This document shows positions 16,152 through 25,109 of a DNA stretch of 64,000 bases, piece after piece. The position numbers were made by a program, and so were the translations under genes. Numbering within the stretch: position 1 is the first letter of the stretch; every line of letters begins with the position of its first letter. The stretch lies in the NCBI GenBank assembly GCA_017983615.1, contig JAGOBB010000006.1, positions 62,001-126,000 on the forward strand, in the 5' to 3' direction. Under the pieces are notes generated by a model. It was not told the DNA's origin. It did not search any database and worked only from the letters and a program-made list of their open reading frames with translations. This DNA comes from Azonexus sp. Lineage in GTDB: Bacteria > Pseudomonadota > Gammaproteobacteria > Burkholderiales > Rhodocyclaceae.

Positions 16152-16841
16152 ATGCTGATCCTCGCCCTTGAGACCTCCACCGACTTTGGTTCCTGCGCCC
16201 TATGGCGTGATGGAACCGTATCCGAACGCATTTGCCCGGCCGGAAAACCGCATTCGGAAACGCTGCTGCCGCTGGTTCGCGAACTGCTTGCGGAGGCCGG
16301 CGTGACGGTCGGGCAACTCGATGGCATTGCTTTCGGGGTTGGTCCCGGCGCCTTCACCGGGCTACGCGTTGCCTGCGGTGCGGCGCAGGGCTTGGCAGTC
16401 GCCGCCAATGTGCCGCTGCTGCCGGTGACCAGTCTGGAAAACCTGGCCGCGCAGAGTGGCGCCGACCGAGTGCTGGCCTTGCTTGATGCGCGGATGGGCG
16501 AAGTCTATTCCGCGGCGTATGCGCTTGTCGGCGATGCCCACGTGTTGCAGGGCGAGATTCGCGTCTCAGCGCCGGAGGCCGTCGCCTTCCCCGAAGCGCC
16601 CGGTTGGCTGGCCTGCGGCAACGGCATTGCGGCCTACCCGGCCTTGCTTGAGCGCCTGATAGCTGCGGCCATCCCGGTCCGCACTGACCTCCTGCCGACG
16701 GCGGCTACCGTGGCGTCGCTGGCCGCGCCCCGCGCCTTGCGCGGCGAGGGTATCGATCCCGCTTTGGCGGCGCCCCTTTACATCCGCGACAAGGTGGCAA
16801 AGACGGTGGCCGAGCGGCTCAGCGAGGGCGGCCGGGCGTGA
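16152..16841 (+). CDS. tsaB: tRNA t6A threonylcarbamoyladenosine synthesis protein TsaB
   Basis: A 229-residue protein of the ASKHA fold. It begins MLILALETSTDFGSCAL, with HSETLLPLVRELL near 36 and GVGPGAFTGLRVACGAAQGL near 66, which are diagnostic. TsaB activates TsaD in the TsaB-TsaD-TsaE complex that makes t6A37 in ANN-decoding tRNAs. It is followed by rimI with a 4-bp overlap, the common proteobacterial arrangement. The length matches E. coli YeaZ. Confidence 0.94.
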   Translation: MLILALETSTDFGSCALWRDGTVSERICPAGKPHSETLLPLVRELLAEAGVTVGQLDGIAFGVGPGAFTGLRVACGAAQGLAVAANVPLLPVTSLENLAAQSGADRVLALLDARMGEVYSAAYALVGDAHVLQGEIRVSAPEAVAFPEAPGWLACGNGIAAYPALLERLIAAAIPVRTDLLPTAATVASLAAPRALRGEGIDPALAAPLYIRDKVAKTVAERLSEGGRA

Positions 16842-17299
16842 AATTGCCGGAAATCGCCGCCGAGTTCTTCCCGATGAACGAGCGCGATCTCGATGCGGTC
16901 GCCGCCCTGGAGGCCACTCTGCAGGTCTTTCCATGGTCGCGCGGCAATTTCGAGGATTCGCTGACGGCTGGCTACAGCGTCTGGGTGTTGCGCCTGGGCG
17001 GCGACCTGATCGGCTTTTCGGTGGTCATGTCGGTGATCGACGAGGCGCACCTGCTGACCATCGGCGTCTGCAAGCGTTACCAGGGGCAGGGCTACGGCGC
17101 CCGGTTGCTCCGCCACGCCATGGAGTGCGCGCGGCTGGGCGGGGCGCACAAGCTGTTTCTCGAAGTCCGGCCCTCGAACGAGCGGGCGGTCGAGCTGTAT
17201 CGCCATTTCGGATTCAAGCAACTCGGCACGCGCAAGGGCTATTATCCGGCCGTGGTCGGGCGCGAGGATGCGCTGATCTTTGACAAGGAACTGGGATGA
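16838..17299 (+). CDS. rimI: Ribosomal protein S18-alanine N-acetyltransferase
   Basis: A 153-residue GNAT-fold acetyltransferase. The acetyl-CoA loop [13 protein letters not shown] is near residue 78 and the C-terminal catalytic region has [18 protein letters not shown]. RimI acetylates the N-terminus of ribosomal protein S18. The position between tsaB and the uracil glycosylase gene, overlapping both by four bases, fits the conserved betaproteobacterial operon. Confidence 0.9.
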   Translation: MKLPEIAAEFFPMNERDLDAVAALEATLQVFPWSRGNFEDSLTAGYSVWVLRLGGDLIGFSVVMSVIDEAHLLTIGVCKRYQGQGYGARLLRHAMECARLGGAHKLFLEVRPSNERAVELYRHFGFKQLGTRKGYYPAVVGREDALIFDKELG

Positions 17300-18075
17300 G
17301 CCTGAGCCGCGAACAGATGCTGATTGAGATGGGCATTACGCCGATCTGGGTGTTGCGCGACGCAGCGTCCGAGCCATCCGTATCCGAATCCCGCCCCGAG
17401 CTTCCTGTCGCAGCCGAAGTTGCTACGCCGGCAGTTGGGCGAGCCCCGGAACCCAGGCCGACGGAAGTCAGGCCACAACCGCCGATGGGGCCGGTCGAAA
17501 CGCTGGACTGGCCGGCACTGGCCCGGCAGGTTGCGGATTGCCGGGCCTGCGCCTTGTGCGAACAGCGCAAGCAGGCGGTACTCGGGGTCGGCGACCTCAA
17601 TCCTGACTGGCTTTTCATCGGCGAAGGCCCGGGCGCTGAAGAGGACGTCAAGGGGGAACCCTTTGTCGGGCAAGCCGGCAAGCTGCTCGACGCCATGCTG
17701 GCCTCGCTCGATATCGCCCGCGGCAACCGGGCCTACATCGCCAATGCGGTGAAATGCCGGCCACCTGGTAATCGTACGCCGGAAGCGGCGGAGATGGCTG
17801 CCTGCCGGCCCTATCTCGAACGCCAGATTGCGCTGCTCAAGCCGAAGATCATCGTCCTGCTCGGCAAGGCCGCGGTGCATGCGGTGCTGCACGACGACAA
17901 GTCGCTCGCCTCGCTACGCGGCCAGCGTTTCGAATATGCGGGAATCCCGGTGGTGGTGACCTATCACCCGGCCTACCTGCTGCGCAACCTGCCGGACAAG
18001 GCCAAGGCCTGGGAAGACCTGCTTTTCGCCCGCCGCACGCTGCGCGAGCAGATGACGCCGGAACTGCCGTTCTAG
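17296..18075 (+). CDS. Type-4-like uracil-DNA glycosylase
   Basis: A 259-residue iron-sulfur uracil-DNA glycosylase. Residues 1-75 are a variable Pro/Glu-rich extension. The core shows [11 protein letters not shown] near 89, the active-site motif [20 protein letters not shown] near 112, [13 protein letters not shown] near 152 and [10 protein letters not shown] near 220. The four cysteines of the 4Fe-4S site are plausible. It would remove uracil arising from cytosine deamination. The N-terminal extension is typical of betaproteobacterial members once described as SPO1 DNA polymerase-related. It is the last gene of the tsaB operon. Confidence 0.88.
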   Translation: MSLSREQMLIEMGITPIWVLRDAASEPSVSESRPELPVAAEVATPAVGRAPEPRPTEVRPQPPMGPVETLDWPALARQVADCRACALCEQRKQAVLGVGDLNPDWLFIGEGPGAEEDVKGEPFVGQAGKLLDAMLASLDIARGNRAYIANAVKCRPPGNRTPEAAEMAACRPYLERQIALLKPKIIVLLGKAAVHAVLHDDKSLASLRGQRFEYAGIPVVVTYHPAYLLRNLPDKAKAWEDLLFARRTLREQMTPELPF

Positions 18076-18111
18076 GTTGAAGCGAACCCTGCGCCGCCGA
18101 CCGGCAACGCG

Positions 18112-19467
18112 TTAGTGGTGCGCTGAATCGTCGAGGTGCTGGACGTCGTCCCGCGCCGCCTGGTTAGCGAAATGGCGCTGGCGGATCAGGTACATCAGGC
18201 CGCTGACGAACAGCCCGAACAGGGTGACGACCCAATAGATCGACATGTCCATCTTGATCATCAGGTAGTACAGCCCGGTCATGATCAGGATGGAGATGTT
18301 TTCGTTGAAGTTCTGCACGGCGATCGAGTGGCCGGCGCCCATCAGGATGTGGCCGCGGTGCTGGAGCAGGGCGTTCATCGGCACGACGAAGAAGCCGGAC
18401 AGCGCGCCAATGATGATCAGCAGCGGCACGGCCAGCCAGATTTCATGGACGAAGTTCATGGCCAGCACGATCAGGCCCATGGCGATGCCGAGCGGGATGA
18501 CGCGGACCGATTTTTTCAGGGTGATGAACTTGGCGGCGGCAATCGCGCCGACGGCGACGCCGACGGCGACGACACCCTGGAGCATCGATGATTTGGAGAG
18601 CCCCAGGCCGAGCGAGACTTCGGCCCACTTGATGACGATGAATTGCAGCGTCGCGCCGGCACCCCAGAACAGCGTGGTGACGGCCAGCGAGATCTGGCCC
18701 AGGCGGTCGCGCCAGAGGAGGGCGAGGCAGTGGTTGAATTCGTGGATCAGGAACCAGGGGTTTTTCTTCAGGACCTTGTGGTCGACGCCGGTGTCCGGAA
18801 CGTAGAAGTTGAAGGCGGCGGCCAGCAAATACAGCACGGCAACGACCGAGAGGGCCATTTCGCCGATGCTGTCGACGCCCGTTTCGATCAGCGGGAAATC
18901 GAAAGCCAGCAGGTGCTGGGCGACTTCCGGGCGGATCAGCATGCCGCCGATGACGACGCCGAGGATGATGGCGCCGACGGTCAAACCTTCGATCCATCCA
19001 TTGGCGACGACGAGCAGTCGGTGCGGCAGGTATTCGGTCAGGATGCCGTACTTGGCGGGCGAATAGGCGGCGGCGCCAAGGCCGACAACGGCATAGGCGA
19101 CCAGCGGATGGGCGCCGAAGAACATCATGCTGCAGCCGACGATCTTGATGCCGTTGCTGATCAGCATGACCCGGCCCTTGGGCATCGAGTCGGCAAAGGC
19201 GCCGACGAAGGCGGCAAGAACGACGTAGGAAACGGTGAAGAAGGTTTTAAGCAGGGGCTCGTATTCGGCCGGTGCGTGCATCTCGCGCAGGGCGGCGATA
19301 GCGGCGATCAGGAGGGCATTGTCGGCCAGCGCGGAAAAAAACTGCGCGGCCATGATGATGTAGAAGCCGAACGGCACGAAATATTTGTCTCTTATATTAC
19401 TTTGGGCGAGGTTTATACCACGCTCAGGATTGGATACAAGACTTGCGCCGTCGTCTTTGATGTGCAT
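18112..19467 (-). CDS. lplT: Lysophospholipid transporter, major facilitator family
   Basis: A 451-residue MFS transporter with about 12 membrane helices. MAAQFFSALADNALLIAAI near residue 40 and AAYSPAKYGILTEYLP near 135 match the LplT family. LplT flips lysophosphatidylethanolamine back across the inner membrane for re-acylation. The partner aas is not adjacent here. The N-terminal ~30 residues are longer than in E. coli, so the start is uncertain. The gene is divergent from the LysR gene, with a dispersed-word copy in the gap. Confidence 0.85.
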   Translation of the reverse strand: MHIKDDGASLVSNPERGINLAQSNIRDKYFVPFGFYIIMAAQFFSALADNALLIAAIAALREMHAPAEYEPLLKTFFTVSYVVLAAFVGAFADSMPKGRVMLISNGIKIVGCSMMFFGAHPLVAYAVVGLGAAAYSPAKYGILTEYLPHRLLVVANGWIEGLTVGAIILGVVIGGMLIRPEVAQHLLAFDFPLIETGVDSIGEMALSVVAVLYLLAAAFNFYVPDTGVDHKVLKKNPWFLIHEFNHCLALLWRDRLGQISLAVTTLFWGAGATLQFIVIKWAEVSLGLGLSKSSMLQGVVAVGVAVGAIAAAKFITLKKSVRVIPLGIAMGLIVLAMNFVHEIWLAVPLLIIIGALSGFFVVPMNALLQHRGHILMGAGHSIAVQNFNENISILIMTGLYYLMIKMDMSIYWVVTLFGLFVSGLMYLIRQRHFANQAARDDVQHLDDSAHH

Positions 19468-19531
19468 CGTCTCGCCATTGCTGCGGAAAACAGTGAGTCT
19501 GTGTCCGGCCGGTTAAGCCTTGATGACGGCA

Positions 19532-19568
19532 AATGCTACGGTCGCCCCCAAATTTTGGCCAAAATTGA
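19532..19568 (+). repeat. Dispersed word, copy 4 (well-conserved long form)
   Basis: Exact core, then CGCCCCC and the palindromic arm AATTTTGGCCAAAATT. It lies between lplT and the LysR regulator, in non-coding DNA, and best shows the full ~37-bp form. Confidence 0.85.
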
Positions 19569-19625
19569 AGGAAGGAGCGTGGAATGTGATTGAATATCGG
19601 CCGCACACCCTTCTGGAGAAACATC

Positions 19626-20528
19626 ATGGCTGACCGGCGTTTACAGGTATTCCATGCCGTCGCCAAACATCTGAGCTTCACGCGTGCCGCCGACGCCCTG
19701 TTCATGACGCAGCCGGCCGTGACCTTCCAGATCAAGCAACTGGAGGAGCAATACAGCACGCGCCTGTTCGAACGCCGCCACGGCAGCATTTCGCTGACCC
19801 CGGCCGGTGAACTGGTGCTGTCCTACGCCGAAAAGATCCTCGCCCTGTCCGACGAGATGGAAACCCGCCTTGGCGAGATGACCGGCGAAATGCGCGGGCC
19901 GCTGCTCGTCGGTGCCAGCACGACCATCGCCGAATTCATGCTGCCGCGCGTGCTCGGGGAATTCAATGCGCTGTATCCGCAGGTCCGGGCGCGGCTGATC
20001 GTCGCTAACTCGGAAAGCATCGAAAGCCGCGTTGCCGAGCATACGCTCGACGTCGGGCTGATCGAGGCGCCGGCCAAGCTCGGCGGCCTGACCAGCCAGA
20101 TTTGCTGTGAGGACGAATTGCGCGCCATCTGCGCCCCGGATTATCCGTTGGCCGGCATGAAGTCGGTGACACCGAAGGCGCTGGCCGACTATGAATTCAT
20201 TTCCCGGGAGCCGGGGTCGGGCACCCGTGAGATCACCGACACTTATTTCCGCAGTCACGGCATTGCGCCGGACAGCCTGAAGATGCAGATGGAACTGGGT
20301 AGCCCGGAAGCCCTGAAGGGCGTCGTGTCCACTGGCCTCGGCTTCGCCATCGTGTCGCGCGCCGTGGTCGAGAAGGAAACGCTGCTCGGCGAACTGCTTT
20401 CGATTCCCCTCAAGCCGCCGCTGACCCGCAGCCTCTACCTGGTCTTCCCGGCCGATCGCTTCCAGTCGCGCCTGACTTCCACCTTCATCGAGTTCGCCAA
20501 AGGCAAGCTGAAGGAACTGGCCTTATGA
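19626..20528 (+). CDS. LysR-family transcriptional regulator
   Basis: A 300-residue LysR-type regulator. The winged helix-turn-helix is at residues 1-60 (RRLQVFHAVAKHLSFTRAAD, FMTQPAVTFQIKQLEEQ). The effector domain has the SREPGSGTREITDTYF pattern seen in CbbR/CysL-type members. ATG 19626 is preceded by TGGAGAAAC. It overlaps alr by four bases, so it may be co-transcribed with alr. It is divergent from lplT, which it may control; that is inference from position only. Confidence 0.85.
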   Translation: MADRRLQVFHAVAKHLSFTRAADALFMTQPAVTFQIKQLEEQYSTRLFERRHGSISLTPAGELVLSYAEKILALSDEMETRLGEMTGEMRGPLLVGASTTIAEFMLPRVLGEFNALYPQVRARLIVANSESIESRVAEHTLDVGLIEAPAKLGGLTSQICCEDELRAICAPDYPLAGMKSVTPKALADYEFISREPGSGTREITDTYFRSHGIAPDSLKMQMELGSPEALKGVVSTGLGFAIVSRAVVEKETLLGELLSIPLKPPLTRSLYLVFPADRFQSRLTSTFIEFAKGKLKELAL

Positions 20529-21610
20529 AAACCTCGCGGCCCATCCGCGCCCGCATTGCGCCGACGGCCATCCTTCACAATTACCGGCTGGTCAAGCAAC
20601 TGGCGCCGCGTTCGCGCGCCTGGGCAGTCGTCAAGGCCAACGCCTACGGCCACGGCCAGTGGCGCGCCGTCGAAGCCCTGCGCGGCGAGGCCGACGGTTT
20701 TGCCCTGCTCGAATGCGAGAACGCCGTCGCCCTGCGCGAGGCCGGCGTCAGCCAGCCAATCCTGCTGCTCGAAGGCGTGTTCAGCGCCCGCGACGTGCGC
20801 GCCGTTGCCGGGCATGGCCTGAGCTGCGTCGTCCATTGTCCGGAACAACTCGAATTGCTGCTCGGCGAAGCCGGCGACTCGCCGCTGTCGATTTACCTGA
20901 AGCTGAATACCGGCATGAACCGCCTCGGCTTCTCGGCGAGCACGCTGCCGGCGGCGCTGGCCGCGGTGCGCAGCCGCCCGGCGACGGCAACGACGTTGAT
21001 GACCCATTTTGCCGACGCCGACGGCGAGCGCGGCGTGGCCTGGCAGGTCGAACGCTTCAAGGCGATGACCGGCGACTGGACTGGCCCGCTCAGCCTGGCC
21101 AACTCGGCCGCCATCTTCGACCACCCGACGACGCACGCCGACTGGGTGCGGCCGGGCATCATGCTGTACGGCGCCAGCCCGTTCGCCGAACGGAGCGCCG
21201 CATCGCTCGGCCTGCAGTCGGCAATGACGCTGGAGAGCGCGATCATCGGCGTCCAGGAGCTGGCCGCCGGCGAGCGCGTCGGCTACGGCGGCACCTTCAC
21301 GGCCGAGCGGCCGATGCGCATTGGGATCGTCGCCTGCGGCTACGCCGACGGCTACCCGCGCCATGCGCCGACCGGTACGCCGATTGCGGTCATGGGCCAA
21401 CGGACGCGGACCCTCGGCCGGGTCTCGATGGATATGCTGGCCTGCGATTTGACGGAAATTCCCGAAGCCGGCATCGGCGCCCCGGTCACCTTGTGGGGCC
21501 GCGGCATCGCCGGCGAGGTACCGGCCGACGAGGTGGCCGCTGCGGCCGGGACCATCGCTTACGAGCTGTTCTGCGCCCTGGCGCCACGCGTCCCGGTGCT
21601 TGTTGACTGA
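20525..21610 (+). CDS. alr: Alanine racemase
   Basis: A 361-residue PLP enzyme that interconverts L- and D-alanine for peptidoglycan. The PLP lysine lies in AVVKANAYGHG near residue 38. Further signatures are LNTGMNRLGF near 125, RPGIMLYGASPF near 212 and ERVGYGGTF near 250. The length is typical. It overlaps the LysR gene at the start. The last base of its stop codon is the first base of a dispersed-word copy that runs up to radA. Confidence 0.94.
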   Translation: MKTSRPIRARIAPTAILHNYRLVKQLAPRSRAWAVVKANAYGHGQWRAVEALRGEADGFALLECENAVALREAGVSQPILLLEGVFSARDVRAVAGHGLSCVVHCPEQLELLLGEAGDSPLSIYLKLNTGMNRLGFSASTLPAALAAVRSRPATATTLMTHFADADGERGVAWQVERFKAMTGDWTGPLSLANSAAIFDHPTTHADWVRPGIMLYGASPFAERSAASLGLQSAMTLESAIIGVQELAAGERVGYGGTFTAERPMRIGIVACGYADGYPRHAPTGTPIAVMGQRTRTLGRVSMDMLACDLTEIPEAGIGAPVTLWGRGIAGEVPADEVAAAAGTIAYELFCALAPRVPVLVD

Positions 21611-21646
21611 ATGCTACGGTCGCCCCTAAAAAATGGCCAAAATCAA
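21610..21646 (+). repeat. Dispersed word, copy 5, supplying the radA start codon
   Basis: Exact core (21610-21622), then CGCCCCT and the A/T arm AAAAAATGGCCAAAAT. The ATG of radA (21633) lies in this arm, so the radA N-terminus MAKI is encoded by it. Confidence 0.85.
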
Positions 21647-22994
21647 AACAATTTATAGCTGCACCGAATGCGGTGCGACCAGCCCGAAATGGCAGGGCCA
21701 GTGCCCCGGCTGCAACCAGTGGAACACGCTGGTCGAAACCGTTGCCGAGAAGGCGCCGACCAACAGCCGCTTCGAGTCGCTGGCCCCGGCAGCCAAATTG
21801 CAGAATCTTTCCGAGATCGAGGCGCGCGAAGTCGAGCGGATTTCCACCGGTATCGGCGAATTCGACCGCGCGCTCGGCGGCGGCCTGGTCAATGGCGGGG
21901 TCGTGCTGATCGGCGGCGATCCCGGCATCGGCAAGAGCACGCTGCTGCTGCAGGCGCTGGCGCATCTGTCGCTAACCAACAAGGTGCTTTACGTCAGCGG
22001 CGAGGAATCTGGCGAACAGGTGGCGCTGCGGGCGCGCCGGCTGGGCTTGGATACCCGCCAGCTGCAACTGATGGCGGAAATCAACCTGGAGCGCATCCTG
22101 GCCACGCTGCAGGCCGAGCAGCCGGTGGTTGCGGTGATCGACTCGATCCAGACCCTGTGGTCCGACCAGCTGTCCAGTGCGCCGGGTTCGGTGGCGCAGG
22201 TCCGCGAATGTGCGGCGCAGCTGACGCGGCTGGCCAAGCAGTCCGGCATCACGGTCATCCTGGTCGGCCATGTGACCAAGGAGGGCGCGCTGGCCGGGCC
22301 GCGCGTACTCGAACACATCGTCGACACGGTGCTTTATTTCGAGGGCGATACCCATTCCAGTTTCCGGCTGGTCCGCGCCTTCAAGAACCGCTTCGGCGCG
22401 GTCAATGAACTCGGCGTCTTTGCGATGACCGAAACGGGTCTCAAGGGCGTCAGCAACCCGTCGGCGCTGTTCCTGTCGCAGCACGGACAGGATGTTGCCG
22501 GTTCCTGCGTGATGGTGACCCAGGAGGGCACACGGCCGCTGCTTGTCGAAATCCAGGCGCTGGTCGATTCCTCGCACGGCAATCCGCGCCGCCTGACCGT
22601 CGGCCTCGATCCGCAACGTCTGGCCATGCTGCTGGCGGTTTTGCATCGCCATGCCGGCATTGTCTGCTTCGATCAGGATGTTTTCGTCAATGCCGTCGGC
22701 GGGGTCAAGATCACTGAACCCGCCGCCGATCTGGCGGTACTGCTTTCGATTACATCATCGTTAAAAAACAAGCCATTGCCATCCAAACTTATAGTATTTG
22801 GTGAAGTTGGCCTGGCCGGCGAAATTCGTCCGGCACCCCGCGGCCAGGAGCGTCTGAAGGAAGCCGCCAAGCTCGGCTTCACCCGGGCCCTGATCCCCGA
22901 GGCCAATCGCCCGAAGCAGGCCATCCCCGGCATGCAGGTCGTCGCCGTCAAACGCGTAGAAGAGGCGGTGGCGCGGATCCGCGAGATGGAATAA
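21633..22994 (+). CDS. radA: DNA repair protein RadA
   Basis: A 453-residue RecA-like ATPase (also called Sms) that promotes branch migration in recombination and natural transformation. The N-terminal zinc finger CTECGATSPKWQGQCPGC is intact. Walker A is GGDPGIGKST near residue 92, and the RadA-specific KNRFG motif occurs near 254. The C-terminal Lon-like domain has VFVNAVGGVK and GLAGEIRPAPRG. The gene begins 22 bp after alr, inside a dispersed repeat. Confidence 0.95.
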   Translation: MAKIKTIYSCTECGATSPKWQGQCPGCNQWNTLVETVAEKAPTNSRFESLAPAAKLQNLSEIEAREVERISTGIGEFDRALGGGLVNGGVVLIGGDPGIGKSTLLLQALAHLSLTNKVLYVSGEESGEQVALRARRLGLDTRQLQLMAEINLERILATLQAEQPVVAVIDSIQTLWSDQLSSAPGSVAQVRECAAQLTRLAKQSGITVILVGHVTKEGALAGPRVLEHIVDTVLYFEGDTHSSFRLVRAFKNRFGAVNELGVFAMTETGLKGVSNPSALFLSQHGQDVAGSCVMVTQEGTRPLLVEIQALVDSSHGNPRRLTVGLDPQRLAMLLAVLHRHAGIVCFDQDVFVNAVGGVKITEPAADLAVLLSITSSLKNKPLPSKLIVFGEVGLAGEIRPAPRGQERLKEAAKLGFTRALIPEANRPKQAIPGMQVVAVKRVEEAVARIREME

Positions 22995-23021
22995 GCTGCC
23001 GAAATACACTTTTCGGCCTCT

Positions 23022-25109
23022 ATGTTTAATCTTTCGCGCTATTTCTCGACGGTCAGCTTCATCCTCATCGTCCTGGCCGCGGGCGTTCTGGGGCCGCTGT
23101 ACCGACAGCTGTCGTTACAGCAGATGCAGGATCTGGCCGAAAGCCGCAATGTGGCGATGGCCCAGGTCCTCCAGAACTCCCTGCGCACGCCGCTCGAAGC
23201 TCTGATGAGCGACGCCGTCGGCCGCGACGACGAGTACCTTCGCCAGTCCGAAAGTGCCGCCAGCCTGCAGGCCAGTGTCCTTGAACTGTTGCGCGACACG
23301 GCGGTGGTTAAGGTCCGGATCTACAACCGCCTTGGCAACACGGCATTTTCGACCGATCCGGCGCAGATCGGCGAGAGCCGGCTGGACAGCCCGGGCTTTC
23401 GTACCGCCATGCGCGGTACGGTGGCCAGCGAACTGGCCCATCAGGATCGTTTCGACACCTTCGCCGGCACGCTGTCCGACGTCGAAGTGTTCTCCAGCTA
23501 CATTCCGATCGTCGGCAAGGACAAGGCGGTCGAGGGCGTTCTTGAGCTCTACCAGAACGTCACGCCTTTCGTCGCCCAGTTGCACCGTAGCCTGTGGTGG
23601 GTCACGGCTGGCGTGGTGGTGGTCTTTGCGCTGCTCTATCTGATGCAGTTCCTGGTCGTGCGCCGGGCGCAGGGCATCCTCGAAGACCAGGAAGGCCGCA
23701 TCAAGGCGGCGCGCGATACGCTGGAAATCCAGGTCGCGGCGCGCACCGACGAACTGAAACGGACCAACAGCCAGCTCGAGGGCGAGATTTCCGAGCGTCG
23801 GCAGGCGCAGAGCAAACTCAATTATCTGGCCTACCACGATCCGCTGACCGGGCTGGCCAACCGCCGCTGCTTCATCGAACGGCTGGAGGAGAGCCTGCGC
23901 GAAAACGGCCGGCATGGCGAGCGGCTGGCGGTGCTGTTCATCGACCTTGACCAGTTCAAGCAGGTCAATGACTCGCTTGGCCACGGGGTTGGCGACGAAT
24001 TGCTGGTTTCCGTTGCGGCGCGGCTGTCCGAGCATGTGCGCCTGATCGACATGCTGGCCCGCCTGGGTGGCGACGAATTCATCTGCCTGATGGAAGCGGT
24101 GCGCAGCGAAGACGAGGTCGCGATGCTGGCCCGCGAAATCCTCGGCGCATTCGAGCAGCCGTTCAGTCTCGGCGACCATGAACTGTTCCTGACCGCCGCC
24201 GTCGGCATCTGCCTGTTCCCCGGCGACGGCGACAGCGTGCTCGACCTGATGCGCAACGCCGACACGGCGATGTATCGGGCCAAGGCGCAGGGGCGGGGCA
24301 ATTTCCAGTTTTACACCCCGGAAATGACCCGCGATGCCCAGGTTCGCATCCGCATGGAAAACCTGCTGCGCCGCGCGCTCGACAACGGCGAACTGAGCGT
24401 CCACCTGCAGCCGCAGGTCGACACGCAGAGCGGCCGGCTGGTCGGCGCCGAAGCGCTGGTCCGCTGGAACAGCCCCGAGCTTGGCGAGGTCATGCCGATG
24501 AGCTTCATCCCGATGGCCGAGGATTCCGGCCTGATCGTCGGGCTCGGCAACTGGGTCCTGCGCGAAACCTGCCGGCAGTTCGTCCAGTGGCGGGAGAGTG
24601 GTTTCGAGTTGCCACAGGTATCGGTCAACCTGTCCGTCAAGCAGCTGGAGCGCCCCGAATTCATCGACGTCCTCGAGCAGATCCTCGACGAAACCGGCAT
24701 GGACCCGACCTGCCTGAAATTCGAGCTGACCGAATCGGTGGTCATGGCGGTCGGTGATTCCTTCACGCTACTCGAACGCCTGCGCGAACTGGGCATCAGC
24801 CTCGCGCTCGACGACTTTGGCACCGGCTACTCCTCGCTCAGCTACCTGAAGATGCTGCCGATCCAGCAATTGAAAATCGACGGATCCTTCGTCGAAGGCA
24901 TAGGCCGCAACACCGGCGATGAGGCGATCATCCGGACGGTCATGGAACTGGCCCGCAGCCTCGGCTTCGAGGTCGTCGCCGAGGGCGTTGAAACCGAGGC
25001 GCAAGCGGCTTTCCTGGCGCAACTCGGTTGCGAGCAACTGCAGGGCTACCTGCACGGCCGGGCCGTGGCGCCGGCCGAATTCCGCGCCCGCTGGCAGATC
25101 CGCCCCTGA
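23022..25109 (+). CDS. Membrane GGDEF-EAL protein
   Basis: A 695-residue c-di-GMP enzyme. It has an N-terminal TM helix (about 10-30), a periplasmic sensor of about 160 residues, TM2 near 190-212, a coiled coil, GGDEF (about 265-430) and EAL (about 440-690). The cyclase motif LGGDEF is intact, with the inhibitory site RLID five residues before it. The phosphodiesterase motifs GAEALVRW, FELTESV, DDFGTGYSS, KIDGSF and AEGVET are complete. Both activities are therefore possible. The stop overlaps the ATG of the downstream permease gene. Confidence 0.9.
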   Translation: MFNLSRYFSTVSFILIVLAAGVLGPLYRQLSLQQMQDLAESRNVAMAQVLQNSLRTPLEALMSDAVGRDDEYLRQSESAASLQASVLELLRDTAVVKVRIYNRLGNTAFSTDPAQIGESRLDSPGFRTAMRGTVASELAHQDRFDTFAGTLSDVEVFSSYIPIVGKDKAVEGVLELYQNVTPFVAQLHRSLWWVTAGVVVVFALLYLMQFLVVRRAQGILEDQEGRIKAARDTLEIQVAARTDELKRTNSQLEGEISERRQAQSKLNYLAYHDPLTGLANRRCFIERLEESLRENGRHGERLAVLFIDLDQFKQVNDSLGHGVGDELLVSVAARLSEHVRLIDMLARLGGDEFICLMEAVRSEDEVAMLAREILGAFEQPFSLGDHELFLTAAVGICLFPGDGDSVLDLMRNADTAMYRAKAQGRGNFQFYTPEMTRDAQVRIRMENLLRRALDNGELSVHLQPQVDTQSGRLVGAEALVRWNSPELGEVMPMSFIPMAEDSGLIVGLGNWVLRETCRQFVQWRESGFELPQVSVNLSVKQLERPEFIDVLEQILDETGMDPTCLKFELTESVVMAVGDSFTLLERLRELGISLALDDFGTGYSSLSYLKMLPIQQLKIDGSFVEGIGRNTGDEAIIRTVMELARSLGFEVVAEGVETEAQAAFLAQLGCEQLQGYLHGRAVAPAEFRARWQIRP

